Of a stretch of 64,000 nucleotides of DNA, positions 40,169 to 49,475 are shown in pieces (position 1 is the first letter of the stretch; each line of letters opens with the position of its first letter). Location of the stretch: assembly GCA_963809175.1 (NCBI GenBank), contig CAWEIK010000003.1, forward strand, positions 558,001-622,000. Direction: 5' to 3'. The notes beneath the pieces were generated by a model that was not told where the DNA came from, searched no databases, and saw nothing but the letters and a program-made list of their open reading frames with translations. The stretch comes from JACCTU01 sp963809175 (GTDB lineage Bacteria; Actinomycetota; Thermoleophilia; Gaiellales; Gaiellaceae). The translations under genes and the position numbers were made by a program.

Positions 40169-40176
40169 GCTATAGC
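40169..40176. promoter_or_regulatory. Palindromic GCTATAGC serving divergent folD and HMG-CoA reductase genes
   Basis: TATAGC reads identically on both strands. It ends 10 bases before the folD GTG and 9 bases before the ATG of the divergent gene, placing both transcription starts almost at the start codons. Confidence 0.5.
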
Positions 40177-40185
40177 GTGACGACG

Positions 40186-41403
40186 ATGGAGCTCCGGCGC
40201 TGGCCGCGGAAGAACGACCCGGAGTCGATCCGCGCGCGGCAGCAGACCGTTCGTGACCTCACCTCCGACGGTGAGGTGCTGTGGGACGACCTCGAGCCGT
40301 GGACGCAGGCGAACGAGGCGCTCACCGGCGTCTCGGTCGTGCCCGTGTCCGTCATCGGCCCGCTGACCGTCTCGCTCGGCGACTACGCGCTCCGCGAGCC
40401 GGACGGAGTCGTCGAGGAGCGCGGCCGCGAGACGGAGACCGTGTACGTGCCGCTCGCCCACACGGAAGGCGGGCTCTCGGCGTCGCTGTACCGCGGCGCG
40501 CGCGCCGTGACCGAGTCGGGCGGCTTCCGAACGTACGTGCTCGCTGACCGCATCACCCGAGCAAGTTGCTTCATCTGCAAGTCGACCGGCGACGCGGTCG
40601 AGCTCGCCCGCTGGGTCGAGGCGGAGCTGCCGGCGCTGCGCGAGTGGCTCGAGTCGCAGGACGATCCCTCGCGCTCGCGTTGGGCGAAGCTCCGCGAGGT
40701 CCGCACCCACGTCGTCGGGCCGATGTGCCACGTGCTCTGGCGCTGGACGACGGGCGACGCGGTCGGCGCGAACATGATGACGCGCAACTCGTACCTGCTG
40801 AACATGGGCTACGTGCGCGAGCGCTCGCCGGTCCCGATCGAGCGCTCGGTGCTCGAGGCGAACATGGGCGGCGACAAGAAGCCGTCGTACCAGTACTTCC
40901 AGGAGGGTCACGGCAAGACGGTGATCGCCGAGGCGACGCTCACCGACGACGCGGTGCGACGGGTGCTGCGCACGACGATCGACGACCTGCTCGAGCTCGC
41001 GTGGGCGGGCACGCACGGAGCAGTCGCGTCCGGGATGCAGTCGGTCGCGTTCACGCCGGCGTCCGCGATCGCCGCGATCTTCGCCGCGACCGGCCAGGAC
41101 CTCGGGATGATCGGGACGAGCTCGATGGCGCACGGCGTCGGCCGGCGCGTCGAGGGCGGCCTGAACGTCTCGATCCGGCTGCCCGGCCTGGAGGTCGCGA
41201 CGGTCGGCGGCGGCACGACGCTCCCGTACGCGCGCTCGTGGCTCGCGCTGATGGGCTGCGCCGGCGCCGGCAAGGTCTACCGCTTCGCGCAGGTCGTCGC
41301 TGCGGCGACGCTCGCACTCGAGATCAGCGCGTCGGCCGCGATGGCGACGGCGGGCTCCGAGAACTTCTTCCGCGCGCACCACGAGCGCGGTGGTCTCCGC
41401 TGA
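40186..41403 (+). CDS. Hydroxymethylglutaryl-CoA reductase
   Basis: About 405 residues with the HMG-CoA reductase hallmarks: VPVSVIGPLTVSLGDY (CoA/HMG binding), TTGDAVGANMMTRNS (the DAMGMN-like NADP(H) motif), ANMGGDKKPSYQYFQEGHGKTVIAEA with the catalytic Lys, EVATVGGGTTLPYA, and a C-terminal FFRAHHERGG with the catalytic His. It reduces HMG-CoA to mevalonate or the reverse. ATG at 40186 is favoured because TATAGC occupies 40171-40176; a GTG at 40177 is in frame. No other mevalonate gene is in the window. A hotdog thioesterase follows, coupled. Confidence 0.9.
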   Translation: MELRRWPRKNDPESIRARQQTVRDLTSDGEVLWDDLEPWTQANEALTGVSVVPVSVIGPLTVSLGDYALREPDGVVEERGRETETVYVPLAHTEGGLSASLYRGARAVTESGGFRTYVLADRITRASCFICKSTGDAVELARWVEAELPALREWLESQDDPSRSRWAKLREVRTHVVGPMCHVLWRWTTGDAVGANMMTRNSYLLNMGYVRERSPVPIERSVLEANMGGDKKPSYQYFQEGHGKTVIAEATLTDDAVRRVLRTTIDDLLELAWAGTHGAVASGMQSVAFTPASAIAAIFAATGQDLGMIGTSSMAHGVGRRVEGGLNVSIRLPGLEVATVGGGTTLPYARSWLALMGCAGAGKVYRFAQVVAAATLALEISASAAMATAGSENFFRAHHERGGLR

Positions 41404-41867
41404 AGATCCCGCCGCACCACGACCCCGCCTGCTGGGGCTGCGGTGACAACCCCCACGGCATCCATCTCCCGACGCCCGATGTGGAGGGGGCCACCTCGTA
41501 CGAGGCACGGTTCTCGTTCGACGAGCGCCACCAGGGTGGGCCGGGGCTCGTGCACGGCGGCCTCGTCTCGGCAGCGCTCGACGAGGCGTGCGGGCTGGTC
41601 GCGACCTGGCACCGCTTCCCGACCGTGACCGCGCGCATCTTCGTGCGCTACCGGCGCCCGGTGCACATCAACCGCGAGCTCGTCGTGGCCGCCCGCGTGA
41701 CGAGCTCGCGCGGCCGTCGCATCCACGTCGACGGCAACCTGCGCGAGGGCGACGAGATCCTGGCCGAGGCACGCTGCGCGTTCCTGCACGTCTCGCTCGA
41801 CCACTTCTTGCAGACGCCCGAGGGCCGCGCTGCCGGCGAAGCCTGGAGTCAACGCCTCGGCCGGTAG
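41400..41867 (+). CDS. PaaI-like hotdog-fold thioesterase
   Basis: About 155 residues. CWGCGDNPHGIHLP and FSFDERHQGGPGLVHGGLVSAALDEACG are the classic hotdog thioesterase pattern, with HGGLVSAALDE forming the catalytic helix, and TARIFVRYRRPVHINREL the following strand. It hydrolyses an acyl-CoA. The only plausible start is CTG at 41400-41402, overlapping the TGA of the HMG-CoA reductase gene as CTGA. Co-transcription suggests a common acyl-CoA pathway, not identified here. Confidence 0.85.
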   Translation: MKIPPHHDPACWGCGDNPHGIHLPTPDVEGATSYEARFSFDERHQGGPGLVHGGLVSAALDEACGLVATWHRFPTVTARIFVRYRRPVHINRELVVAARVTSSRGRRIHVDGNLREGDEILAEARCAFLHVSLDHFLQTPEGRAAGEAWSQRLGR

Positions 41868-41917
41868 GCACTCATCCGCGTTGCCCGATCTGCCGATAAC
41901 GCGATCGGAGCCAACTG

Positions 41918-42187
41918 GTGTTCAGAGGCGCAGCCATTGTCGTGCTCGTCATCGCCTTGCTGGTGACGATGAAGGACGGCCGCGCGCTCCGCGACACCGG
42001 CCTGCTCGCCTCGTGCACCGCGATCACCGCCCCGTACGGCGAGGCCGGACACTGGGAGGCGTGCCGCCCCGGCAGGCTCGAGGGGCGCCCCAACCTGACG
42101 CGTCAGTCGTGCAAGTCGGCCGGTAAGGCCGCGGACGTGGAGTACTGGCGCTGCCCGGCACCGGTCGAGTCCGCGCCCGCCGGTTAG
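41918..42187 (+). CDS. Small secreted or anchored hypothetical protein
   Basis: 89 residues from a GTG after GGAG. It opens with FRGAAIVVLVIALLVTMKDGRAL, a signal or anchor helix, followed by a region with four cysteines (SCTAIT, EACRPG, QSCKSA, WRCPAP) that could form two disulfides. Unknown function. Its TAG overlaps the convergent epimerase stop. Confidence 0.55.
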   Translation: MFRGAAIVVLVIALLVTMKDGRALRDTGLLASCTAITAPYGEAGHWEACRPGRLEGRPNLTRQSCKSAGKAADVEYWRCPAPVESAPAG

Positions 42188-43044
42188 CGTCCCAGCTCCC
42201 TCCACGTGAACTCCGGGTCGTAGCCGAGCACGCGGCGCGCCTTTTCGATGTCGAGCAACGTGCCGTGCTCGGCGACGCGGTCGGCAACGGGCACTCCGGG
42301 GAAGACCTCGGCCATCAGTTCGCGGCTCGGCCTCTCCATCACCGTGTCGGCCGCCGCGACGATGAATGCGTCGGCACCTCGAACGTCGGCCTCCAGCGAC
42401 CGCCGCACACTCTGTCCGACGTGGCTCTCGTCGACGTAGCTCCAGAGGTTCCACTTGCGCTTCAGCGGGTCGTCCCAGAACGTCGGGAACCGGTCGTAGT
42501 CGGAGCGTTCCATGATGTTCGAGAACCGGAGCGCGACGAACGGAATGCCGCTCCACCGGCTGAACTGGCGGGCCATCTCCTCTCCGAGGACCTTCGACAG
42601 CGCGTACGACGACTCGGGCCGCAGCTCGTGCTGCTCGTCGACGGGCGCGTAGTCGGGCGGCCGGTCGAACGGCAACCCCAGAGTCGTCTCGCTCGACGCC
42701 CACACCACACGCTCGAGACCGAGTCGCACCGCAGCGGAGAACACCGTGTGCGTGCTCGTGATGTTGGTGCGAAACACGACGTCCGGCGTCGCGACGACCG
42801 GCGAAGGCAGCGCCGCGAGATGAACGACGGCCTGGACGCCCGTCATCAGCTCGTGGCTCAACGCTTCGAGCGTCTGGCCGAAGTCCGTCAGGTCGGCCGG
42901 CAGGAACGGTGCCGGCGAGTCCGGTGAGTTCGAGTCGGCGGACGGAACGCGGTCGACGTTCAGGACCTCGTGACCGTGTTCGAGCAGGTCGCGCACGACC
43001 GCCCTGCCCGCCTTGCCGCTTCCGCCCGTCACGACGACTCTCAT
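42184..43044 (-). CDS. NAD-dependent epimerase/dehydratase (short-chain, extended SDR)
   Basis: 286 residues. MRVVVTGGSGKAGRAVVRDLL is the GxxGxxG dinucleotide fold, VVHLAALPSP follows, then the catalytic S and YxxxK (SSETT and SYALSKVLGEEMARQ, about residues 145-160), and FVALRFSNIM. It acts on nucleotide-sugar or uronate-type substrates. ATG at 43042-43044 gives the exact family start. A longer upstream frame is not needed. Confidence 0.87.
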   Translation of the reverse strand: MRVVVTGGSGKAGRAVVRDLLEHGHEVLNVDRVPSADSNSPDSPAPFLPADLTDFGQTLEALSHELMTGVQAVVHLAALPSPVVATPDVVFRTNITSTHTVFSAAVRLGLERVVWASSETTLGLPFDRPPDYAPVDEQHELRPESSYALSKVLGEEMARQFSRWSGIPFVALRFSNIMERSDYDRFPTFWDDPLKRKWNLWSYVDESHVGQSVRRSLEADVRGADAFIVAAADTVMERPSRELMAEVFPGVPVADRVAEHGTLLDIEKARRVLGYDPEFTWRELGR

Positions 43045-43162
43045 CGCAACCCGAGCGTAGCCGCCGAGCCGCACTTGCGTCGGATTGCCGCGAGTGCCAC
43101 GCTTGGGCCGTGGGCAATCGAGGCCGCCGTCCGGCGACACTGTGCGCCGATGGCGCCACGCC

Positions 43163-44516
43163 ATGAGTCTCGACACCGGCCGGCCAACCAAGCGGGACGC
43201 AGGTCCCAAGGTCTTGCCACTCGCGGTGAGCGCGGTCGCCCTGCTCTTCGCCCTCGCATACCGGCGAGTGCTCTCGGTCACACAGCGGCCGAGTTGGCCG
43301 CCACCCGTCGACGCGGTCACGCCGGCGGGTGCTCAAGCCGCGACGGAGGTGTTCGCGGCACGAGGGACGGCGCGCCCGCACGACGCAGCGCTTCCGTTCG
43401 CGTGGTCGACCGCGGCGACGATCGAGCCATGGGCGGAGGGCGTGAATTTCTTCCCGAAGATCTTCGCCGATGTCGAGGCCGCGCGGTCGACGGTGCACAT
43501 CCTCATGTTCGGTTGGCGCGAGGGCGAGATCGGGATGAGGATGGCAGCACTGCTGCAGCGGAAGCTGGCGGACGGCATCGAGGTCCGTGTGATCGTCGAC
43601 GGGTTCGGCTCCCGGCCGTACGAGCAAGCGCGGGAGATGTTCACGAGCCTCGCTGCCGCCGGAGCGCAGATCGTCGTCAACGACGTCTTCCCACTCGACC
43701 GGGACGGCCTCTACCCAGACGGGCAGCGGGTCGATTGGCGGCAGGACGAGGTCGGCCGCGCCGATCACCGCAAGCTCTACGTGATCGACGGCGCGGTCGC
43801 GTGGACGGGCGGCGCGGGTATCGAGGACCACTTCGAGAACGGCGGCTTCCACGACGTGATGGTGCGGGTCACCGGCGACGTCGTCCGGCAGGCGCAGGCC
43901 GCGTTCCTGACGAGCTTCCACGGCCACGGCGCACCGCTTCCCTCTGAGCTCGCGTCGCTCTTCCCGGAGCCGGCCGACCCCGGCTCGATCCCCGTCGCGC
44001 TCGCGCAGGTGATCCCCGGCGGGCACGTGGCCGCCTCGCAGGCGATCCGGGAGCAGATCGACGGCGCCCGTGAGCGCCTCGACGTGATGAACCCCTATCT
44101 CACCGACCGCGACATGATCGACCGGATCGTCGCCGCCGCGCGACGTGGCGTACAGGTCCGGGTTGTCGTCTCGAAGGCGTCGAACAACGGGCAGGCGACC
44201 GCCGCGCTGAAGCACCGCTACCCGGACATGCTCGACGCCGGGCGTCGCGGTCTGGGAGCTCCCGGACACGGTCGTGCACGCAAAGGTCGTCGTCGCCGAC
44301 GAAGTCGTCAGTTTCGGCACCGTGAATCTCGACGCGTGGGCGCTCTACCGCAACTCGGAGATCATGATGATCGCGCGGAGCGCTGAGACGGCCGCGCTCA
44401 TCGAGGAGAGGCTGTTCGAGCCTGACATCGCGCGTTCGAGCCCCGGCGAGCCGCCCTCGGGCTCGCACGCGCGCTTCGAGAGCTGGTTCTGGAACAAGCT
44501 CGCACGCCTCCTCTGA
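43163..44516 (+). CDS. Phospholipase D family / cardiolipin synthase-like protein, one frameshift
   Basis: About 450 residues: an N-terminal membrane anchor (VLPLAVSAVALLFALAYRRVL) and two HKD motifs. The first is DHRKLYVIDGAVAWTGGAGI (about residue 200). The second, HAKVVVADEVVSFGTVNLD, is read after removing one G from the GGG at 44240-44242, which restores LDAGVAVWELPDTVVHAK. Such enzymes condense or hydrolyse phosphatidyl groups. It ends SWFWNKLARLL, typical of cardiolipin synthases. Diverges from the epimerase. Confidence 0.87.
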
Positions 44517-44522
44517 GCACAC

Positions 44523-45350
44523 TCACCGGTGCGGCGTGAACGGGCGTAGCTCGTCTTGGCCCGGCTGGATGATGCCGACGTGCGACTCGGGTACCGCGTT
44601 CCAGGCGCCTGCGAGGTCGCCGAGTGGCTCGGAGACGACGACCCGCGTCTCGTCCGACAGGCCGGCGAGCTCTTCGCTCTCCGGATAGAGCGCCTTCAGA
44701 GCGTCCATTCGCGTACTGAAGTAGAGCGACCGCGACTCGCCCTCGCTCGAGTACCGGAACGCGTACACGCAGCGCCCGTCGGTCGTCGCGATCGTCATCT
44801 GGATCGGCTGCTCGACTCCGTGCCGATGCCCGGTGTCCTCGACGAAGCCGACCATCTGCTCCACGGCGGCCACCGGGTCGCTCTCGAGCCCGAAGGTGAG
44901 GGCGAGGTAGAACATCGTCTCCGAGTCGGTCGTGCCCTCGATCGAGTCGAAGAGCGAGTCGTCGATCGCCAGCACGAGCTCACGCCTCAGCCGCGGGAAC
45001 TCGCGAATCAGCCCGTTGTGCATCCACAGCCAACGCCCGTAGCGAAACGGGTGCGTGTTGGTCTCCTGGATCGCCGTTCCCGTCGACGCGCGGATGTGCG
45101 CGAAGAAGAGGTGAGACGAGATCCCGGCAGCGATCTCTTTCAGGTTCCGGTCGTTCCAGGCCGGATGGACACTGCGGTAGACCCTCGGCGGCTCACCCTC
45201 CTCGTACCAGCCGACGCCGAAGCCGTCACCGTTCGTGGGCGTCGCGCCCTCACGGGAGTGCAGGCTCTGGTCGATCAGAGAACGGTCGCGCTTGACGAGC
45301 AGCTCCTCGAGCCGGATCGGGGATCCCGAATACGCGAGCCAGCGGCACAT
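44523..45350 (-). CDS. Class II glutamine amidotransferase (YafJ/EgtC-like)
   Basis: 275 residues beginning MCRWLAYSGSPI; the Cys exposed after Met removal is the Ntn nucleophile. GDGFGVGWY, AHIRASTGTAIQETNTHPF and WMHNGLI are the glutaminase-site segments of this family. EgtC hydrolyses gamma-glutamyl peptides in ergothioneine synthesis, but no other ergothioneine gene is close, so the role is open. It follows the tRNA-Cys gene by about 70 bases. Confidence 0.88.
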   Translation of the reverse strand: MCRWLAYSGSPIRLEELLVKRDRSLIDQSLHSREGATPTNGDGFGVGWYEEGEPPRVYRSVHPAWNDRNLKEIAAGISSHLFFAHIRASTGTAIQETNTHPFRYGRWLWMHNGLIREFPRLRRELVLAIDDSLFDSIEGTTDSETMFYLALTFGLESDPVAAVEQMVGFVEDTGHRHGVEQPIQMTIATTDGRCVYAFRYSSEGESRSLYFSTRMDALKALYPESEELAGLSDETRVVVSEPLGDLAGAWNAVPESHVGIIQPGQDELRPFTPHR

Positions 45351-45421
45351 CGTTCCCCGACTCTGTCGCGGCCTGAGCGTGGTGCCATCATCCGAAAAGG
45401 ACGACCTGCAAGCGCGCAGAG

Positions 45422-45492
45422 AGGCGCCGAGCGGATTCGAACCGCTGTACGAGGCTTTGCAGGCCTCTGCCTAACCACTCGGCCACGGCGCC
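45422..45492 (-). tRNA. tRNA-Cys (GCA)
   Basis: 71 nt on the minus strand: acceptor GGCGCCG pairs with CGGCGCC, D-arm GGCCGAGTGGTTAGGC, anticodon loop CTGCAAA (anticodon GCA), T-arm GCGGTTCGAATCCGC. CCA is not encoded. Confidence 0.95.
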
Positions 45493-45568
45493 GCGGCGAA
45501 CCATGGTAGCCGGGTCGCTCTCTACGGACGCGGCATTCGCCGCGACGAGCTAGGGCAGTCGGTTCTCG

Positions 45569-46945
45569 TTACGGCGCAGTCGGCGCCGGCGGTACCGGTG
45601 TGTGGTCGCCGAAGAAGAGATAGACGATCGCACAGCCGGCGAGCAAGGTGACGATCCACGCGATCTGGAGCGGCAGCTGGAACGAGTGGTCGATCACGCG
45701 CTTGCCGAGCGTCGTCGTGCCGGTCTCGTCCGCCTCGGCGGCGGCGATCTGCGTGCCGTTCGCCGGCAGGAAGAGCACGCCGGCGACGGCGGTCCACATC
45801 GCGATCATGTAGCCCGCGCCGATGCCGAGCGCGAGACCCAGCGGGATCATCGTCCGCGTCGCCGCCGACTGGCTCGTCGTCAACGCGGCGACGAGGAAGA
45901 TCGCGATGGCGATCGTGATCGGCCAGTTCTCGGCGAGGCTGCCCAGGGCGCTGACGATCGCGTCCTCGTTGTTGGCGATGAAGGTGTCCGCCATCCAGGC
46001 GATCCCGAACAGGGCGATCATCGCGACCATCCCGGACCTGAAGATCGACGTGCTCGGGATGTCGTTGGCCTGCACGTGCGCGAGGATCAGGATCAGCGCG
46101 GCCGCGGTGAGCATGAACATCTGGATCAGCGGAGTGACCGACATGGGCTCGACCCCGCCGCCCTCGGCGGCGACCGTCGGGCGCAGGCCCTCGAAGACGC
46201 CGAAGATGCAGATCGCGGCGACGCCGGCCAGGAAGATCGCGACGCTGCGCTTCGCGTAGCGCATCAGCACGATCTCGCCGGGGGGCTCCGGAGGCTTGAT
46301 CTCGCCCGCCGCCAGGCGGCGCTGGTACTCGGCGTCGTCGTCGAGATCCTTGCCGTGGCCGTTCATGAAGAGCGCCATCGCGAAGATGCCGATGAGGCTC
46401 GCCGGGATCGTGATCAGCATGACGTCGACGATGTCGAAGCCGAAGGGCTCGACGAGGGGCAGCATCGTCGCCATCGCGGCCGCGACCGGGCTCGCCGTGA
46501 TCCCGAAGGTCGACGCGACGGCCGACCCTGCGAGCGCGCGCTCCGGCCGGATCTTGTTCGCGTAGGCGAGCTCGTTGATCACCGGGATCAACGAGAAGAA
46601 CGTGTTGCCGGTGCCCGTGAGGACCGTCAGGAGCCACGAGACGTACGGCGCGACGAAGTTGAGCGCCCTCGGACGCGCACGCAGCGCCTTGGCCGCGACC
46701 ATGACCATGTAGTCGATCCCGCCCGCCGCTTGCATCGCGGCGGCCGCGACGATGACCGCGATGATGATCAGCATCGCGCTGATCGGCGGCTCGCCCGGGT
46801 CGAGCCCGAAGACGAAGACGAGGATCAGGGTGCCGACGCCGCCCCAGAGCCCGAGCCCGACTCCGCCGGACCGCACGCCGAGGGCGATGAAGCCGACCAC
46901 GAGCAAGCCCTCGATCGCGACCAGGATCCAGTCCATGGTGCTCAT
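45569..46945 (-). CDS. DcuA/DcuB-like C4-dicarboxylate transporter
   Basis: 458 residues, about 10-12 membrane helices. The segments GVGLGLWGGVGTLILVFVFG, AAGGIDYMVMVAAKALR, LTGTGNTFFSLIPVINE and RPERALAGSAVASTFGITASPVAAAM match the anaerobic C4-dicarboxylate (fumarate/succinate/aspartate) exchanger family. It starts directly after the stop of the anchored hypothetical gene with no gap. Its association with a dipeptidase suggests aspartate or dicarboxylate use rather than fumarate respiration; this is inference. Confidence 0.85.
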   Translation of the reverse strand: MSTMDWILVAIEGLLVVGFIALGVRSGGVGLGLWGGVGTLILVFVFGLDPGEPPISAMLIIIAVIVAAAAMQAAGGIDYMVMVAAKALRARPRALNFVAPYVSWLLTVLTGTGNTFFSLIPVINELAYANKIRPERALAGSAVASTFGITASPVAAAMATMLPLVEPFGFDIVDVMLITIPASLIGIFAMALFMNGHGKDLDDDAEYQRRLAAGEIKPPEPPGEIVLMRYAKRSVAIFLAGVAAICIFGVFEGLRPTVAAEGGGVEPMSVTPLIQMFMLTAAALILILAHVQANDIPSTSIFRSGMVAMIALFGIAWMADTFIANNEDAIVSALGSLAENWPITIAIAIFLVAALTTSQSAATRTMIPLGLALGIGAGYMIAMWTAVAGVLFLPANGTQIAAAEADETGTTTLGKRVIDHSFQLPLQIAWIVTLLAGCAIVYLFFGDHTPVPPAPTAP

Positions 46946-47554
46946 CTAGCTGGTCTCCTCTCGGAGCTGTTGACAGGTGCTCGACGCCTGGAGCGCCGCG
47001 GCGAGCTCGGGATCGAGGCGCACGACCTCGGCCAGCGTCTGGACGCCGGCCGTCAGCACGGAGCCGATCGCCCGCGCTGCCTCCGTCAGCTGCTGGATGG
47101 ACTCCTCGACCGAGTCGGCCTCGTCGTCGAGGGAGTCCTGTGCCTCCTCGAGGTCGTCGGACGCGCTCTGCGCCCAGTCGGCCACCTGCTCGGCTGCTTC
47201 CTCACCCTCGGCGGTGTCCGGGACGCCCGCGTTGTCGATCCCTTCGACGAGGGTGTCGGCGGCCTGAACGCTGCGTTCCAGGCCCTTCCGAATGAAGCCC
47301 GTCCGCCCCTGCGGCGTCTCGGACTGCGGCTCCTCTCCGGAGACCGCGTTCGCGCTCGGCGTCCGGATGTCCTCGGCGATCGCCTCCAGCTGACCCCGCC
47401 AGGCCCCGATCGAGCCGCAGACGTTCTGCGCCCACTCCCCGGCAGTGACGGTCTCGTTTCGCCCGTCACGGTTTCCGATCAGCGCGGTGACCAGCAGCAC
47501 CAACACGAGACCGACCGCGATGCCGACGATCCAGGTGAGCGGTCCGCGTCGCAC
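46946..47554 (-). CDS. Membrane-anchored hypothetical protein
   Basis: 202 residues: one N-terminal helix (LTWIVGIAVGLVLVLLVTALIG), then an acidic, helical domain with two cysteines (NVCGSIG near residue 46 and STCQQL near the end) and long amphipathic stretches (EEAAEQVADWAQSASDDLEEAQDSLDDEADS) suggesting a coiled coil. It sits between pepD and the dicarboxylate transporter, touching both (2-base gap and no gap), so it probably serves the same process. No family recognised. Confidence 0.65.
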   Translation of the reverse strand: MRRGPLTWIVGIAVGLVLVLLVTALIGNRDGRNETVTAGEWAQNVCGSIGAWRGQLEAIAEDIRTPSANAVSGEEPQSETPQGRTGFIRKGLERSVQAADTLVEGIDNAGVPDTAEGEEAAEQVADWAQSASDDLEEAQDSLDDEADSVEESIQQLTEAARAIGSVLTAGVQTLAEVVRLDPELAAALQASSTCQQLREETS

Positions 47555-47556
47555 GT

Positions 47557-49035
47557 CTACTTCCCGGGCTCGGACAGCTCGTCGACGACAGCGACCAACA
47601 GCTTCCAGAAGCGCTCGACCGTCGGGACGCTCACGCGCTCGTCAGGCGAGTGCGGGAACTCGATCTGCGGGCCGAACGACAGCATGTCGAGGTGGCGTGA
47701 CACCTTGCCGCCGACGACCGCGGTCTCGAGCCCGGCGTGCACGGCCGTGACGATCGGCGGCTCGCCGAAGACGCGCTCGTAGGCGGTCTTCCCGGCCGCG
47801 AGCGCGGGCGAGTCCATGTCGGGACGCCAACCCGGATAGTTGGCCTTCACCTCGAGCTCGCCGCCGGCGAGCCGGGCGACGGCGTCGAGCGCGGCGATCA
47901 CCTCCGGCAGCGCCGAGTCGTTCGAGGAGCGCGAAAGGCTGTGCAGGGTGAGCCGGTCGCCCTCGGTGGACGCCTCGCCGAGCGAGGTGCTCGTCTCCAC
48001 GAGGTCGTCGAAGTCGGGGCTGAGCGCCAGCGGTCCTGTCGGGACGAGCGCGATCGCGTCGAGCAGCGTCGCGGTACCCGCGTCCGTCCACGGGTCCGAC
48101 GGCGCGTCGGCTGCGGCGACGTCGACCTTGACGTTGGGGTCCGTCTTCGCGTACGCGTCGCGGATCGTGTCCGCGGCGTTCGCGATCGCCGCGCGAAGCG
48201 CCTGCTCGTCGCCGCTCGCGACCGAGACGATCGCGGCCGCGTCGCGCGGGATCGCGTTGCGGCTCTTGCCGCCGGCGAGCGACACGAGCCTGAACGGCAC
48301 GGTCGTCAGCGCCTCGCGGAGCGCGCGCCCGAGCACCTTGATCGCGTTCGAGGCTCCGAGTGCGATGCCCGTTCCCGAGTGGCCGCCCCTCCCGCCGGTC
48401 ACGCTGACGGAGAGCGTCGTCGCATCGCCGGCGGCGGGCTCCCGCGGCGCATCGACCCGTACCCAGGTGTCGGTGCTGCCCGCGCAGCCGACCGTGAGCC
48501 GGCCGTCCTCCTCGCTGTCGAGATTGATGAGGACGGAGCCCGTGATGAGCGAGCCGTCGAGCGCGTTCGCGCCCTCGAGACCGACCTCCTCGGCCACCGT
48601 CATCAGCAGCTCGAGCGGACCGTGGGGCAGCGACTCGTCCTCGACCAGCGCCATCATGGCCGCGATCGCGACGCCGTCGTCGGCGCCGAGCGTCGTCCCG
48701 TCCGCGGTCAGCCACTCGCCGTCGCGGACGAGCGCGATGCGCCCTTCCGCCGCGTCGTTCGGGCTCGAAGGATCGCGCTCGCACACCATGTCCAGGTGGC
48801 CCTGGAGCACGACGGTCGGCGCAGCCTCACGGCCCGGGCTCGCCGGAACGCGGATCACGAGGTTCCGGCCGGCGTCTTGCTCGAGCTCGAACCCCTGCCG
48901 GTCGGCCCACTCGCGAACGTGCTCGATCACCGGCTCCTCGTGACGTGACGGTCGCGCGATGGTCGTCAGGGTCTCGAAGTGCCCCCAGAACGAGCGAGGC
49001 TCGAGTCCCGTCAGCACCGATTCCTTGGTAGCCAT
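47557..49035 (-). CDS. pepD: Aminoacyl-histidine dipeptidase (PepD, M20 family)
   Basis: 492 residues. VVLQGHLDMVCERD and DGTTLGADDGVAIAAMMAL carry the metal ligands, VAEEVGLEGANALD the catalytic Glu, GGRGGHSGTGI the dimerisation-domain motif, and HAGLETAVVGGKV the C-terminal His ligand region. It cleaves Xaa-His and related dipeptides in the cytoplasm. First gene of the pepD-hypothetical-transporter operon. Confidence 0.92.
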   Translation of the reverse strand: MATKESVLTGLEPRSFWGHFETLTTIARPSRHEEPVIEHVREWADRQGFELEQDAGRNLVIRVPASPGREAAPTVVLQGHLDMVCERDPSSPNDAAEGRIALVRDGEWLTADGTTLGADDGVAIAAMMALVEDESLPHGPLELLMTVAEEVGLEGANALDGSLITGSVLINLDSEEDGRLTVGCAGSTDTWVRVDAPREPAAGDATTLSVSVTGGRGGHSGTGIALGASNAIKVLGRALREALTTVPFRLVSLAGGKSRNAIPRDAAAIVSVASGDEQALRAAIANAADTIRDAYAKTDPNVKVDVAAADAPSDPWTDAGTATLLDAIALVPTGPLALSPDFDDLVETSTSLGEASTEGDRLTLHSLSRSSNDSALPEVIAALDAVARLAGGELEVKANYPGWRPDMDSPALAAGKTAYERVFGEPPIVTAVHAGLETAVVGGKVSRHLDMLSFGPQIEFPHSPDERVSVPTVERFWKLLVAVVDELSEPGK

Positions 49036-49169
49036 ACCGCCTCTCGTCGCTGCCTGAAAGCGCAGTGCTCCAGCCGCTCGAGCGAAGATCTCCCGTTCGA
49101 GAGTGAGGGAGCATCACCCGAAGAGGATGATTCGGGGGAGTTACGGTTCAAGCTCGGCTGCTGCGAGGG

Positions 49170-49445
49170 TCAGTCGCCGTGCGACGAGCCCGCGAGTGCG
49201 TCGCCGTCGCCCGGAACCACCTCGCGCTCGAGATAGAACGCGAGGTGTCCGTCGACCTCGATCACCTGGACGAGCTGCCAGCCCTTCGCGCCGAGCTCGT
49301 TCAGCGGCCGTTCGGCGCGCGCCTTTGGCCCGAGGCGGAGCACCGTGTACTCCCAGCGCCGCTCCGGGTCGTGGTCACGACGCGCGCGCTGCTCTTCGAG
49401 CTGCGCGAGCTCCTCGCGCTCGAGCTCTGACTTCAGAAATCGCAC
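49170..49445 (-). CDS. DUF4177-like small protein
   Basis: 91 residues. A charged helical N-terminus (ELEREELAQLEEQRARRD) precedes WEYTVLRLGPKARAERPLNELGAKGWQLVQVIEVDGHLAFYLER, the strand-helix-strand layout of DUF4177 proteins. Function unknown. Confidence 0.6.
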   Translation of the reverse strand: MRFLKSELEREELAQLEEQRARRDHDPERRWEYTVLRLGPKARAERPLNELGAKGWQLVQVIEVDGHLAFYLEREVVPGDGDALAGSSHGD

Positions 49446-49475
49446 GCGCCGAAGGGTAGCGGGCGGGTAGGACGC

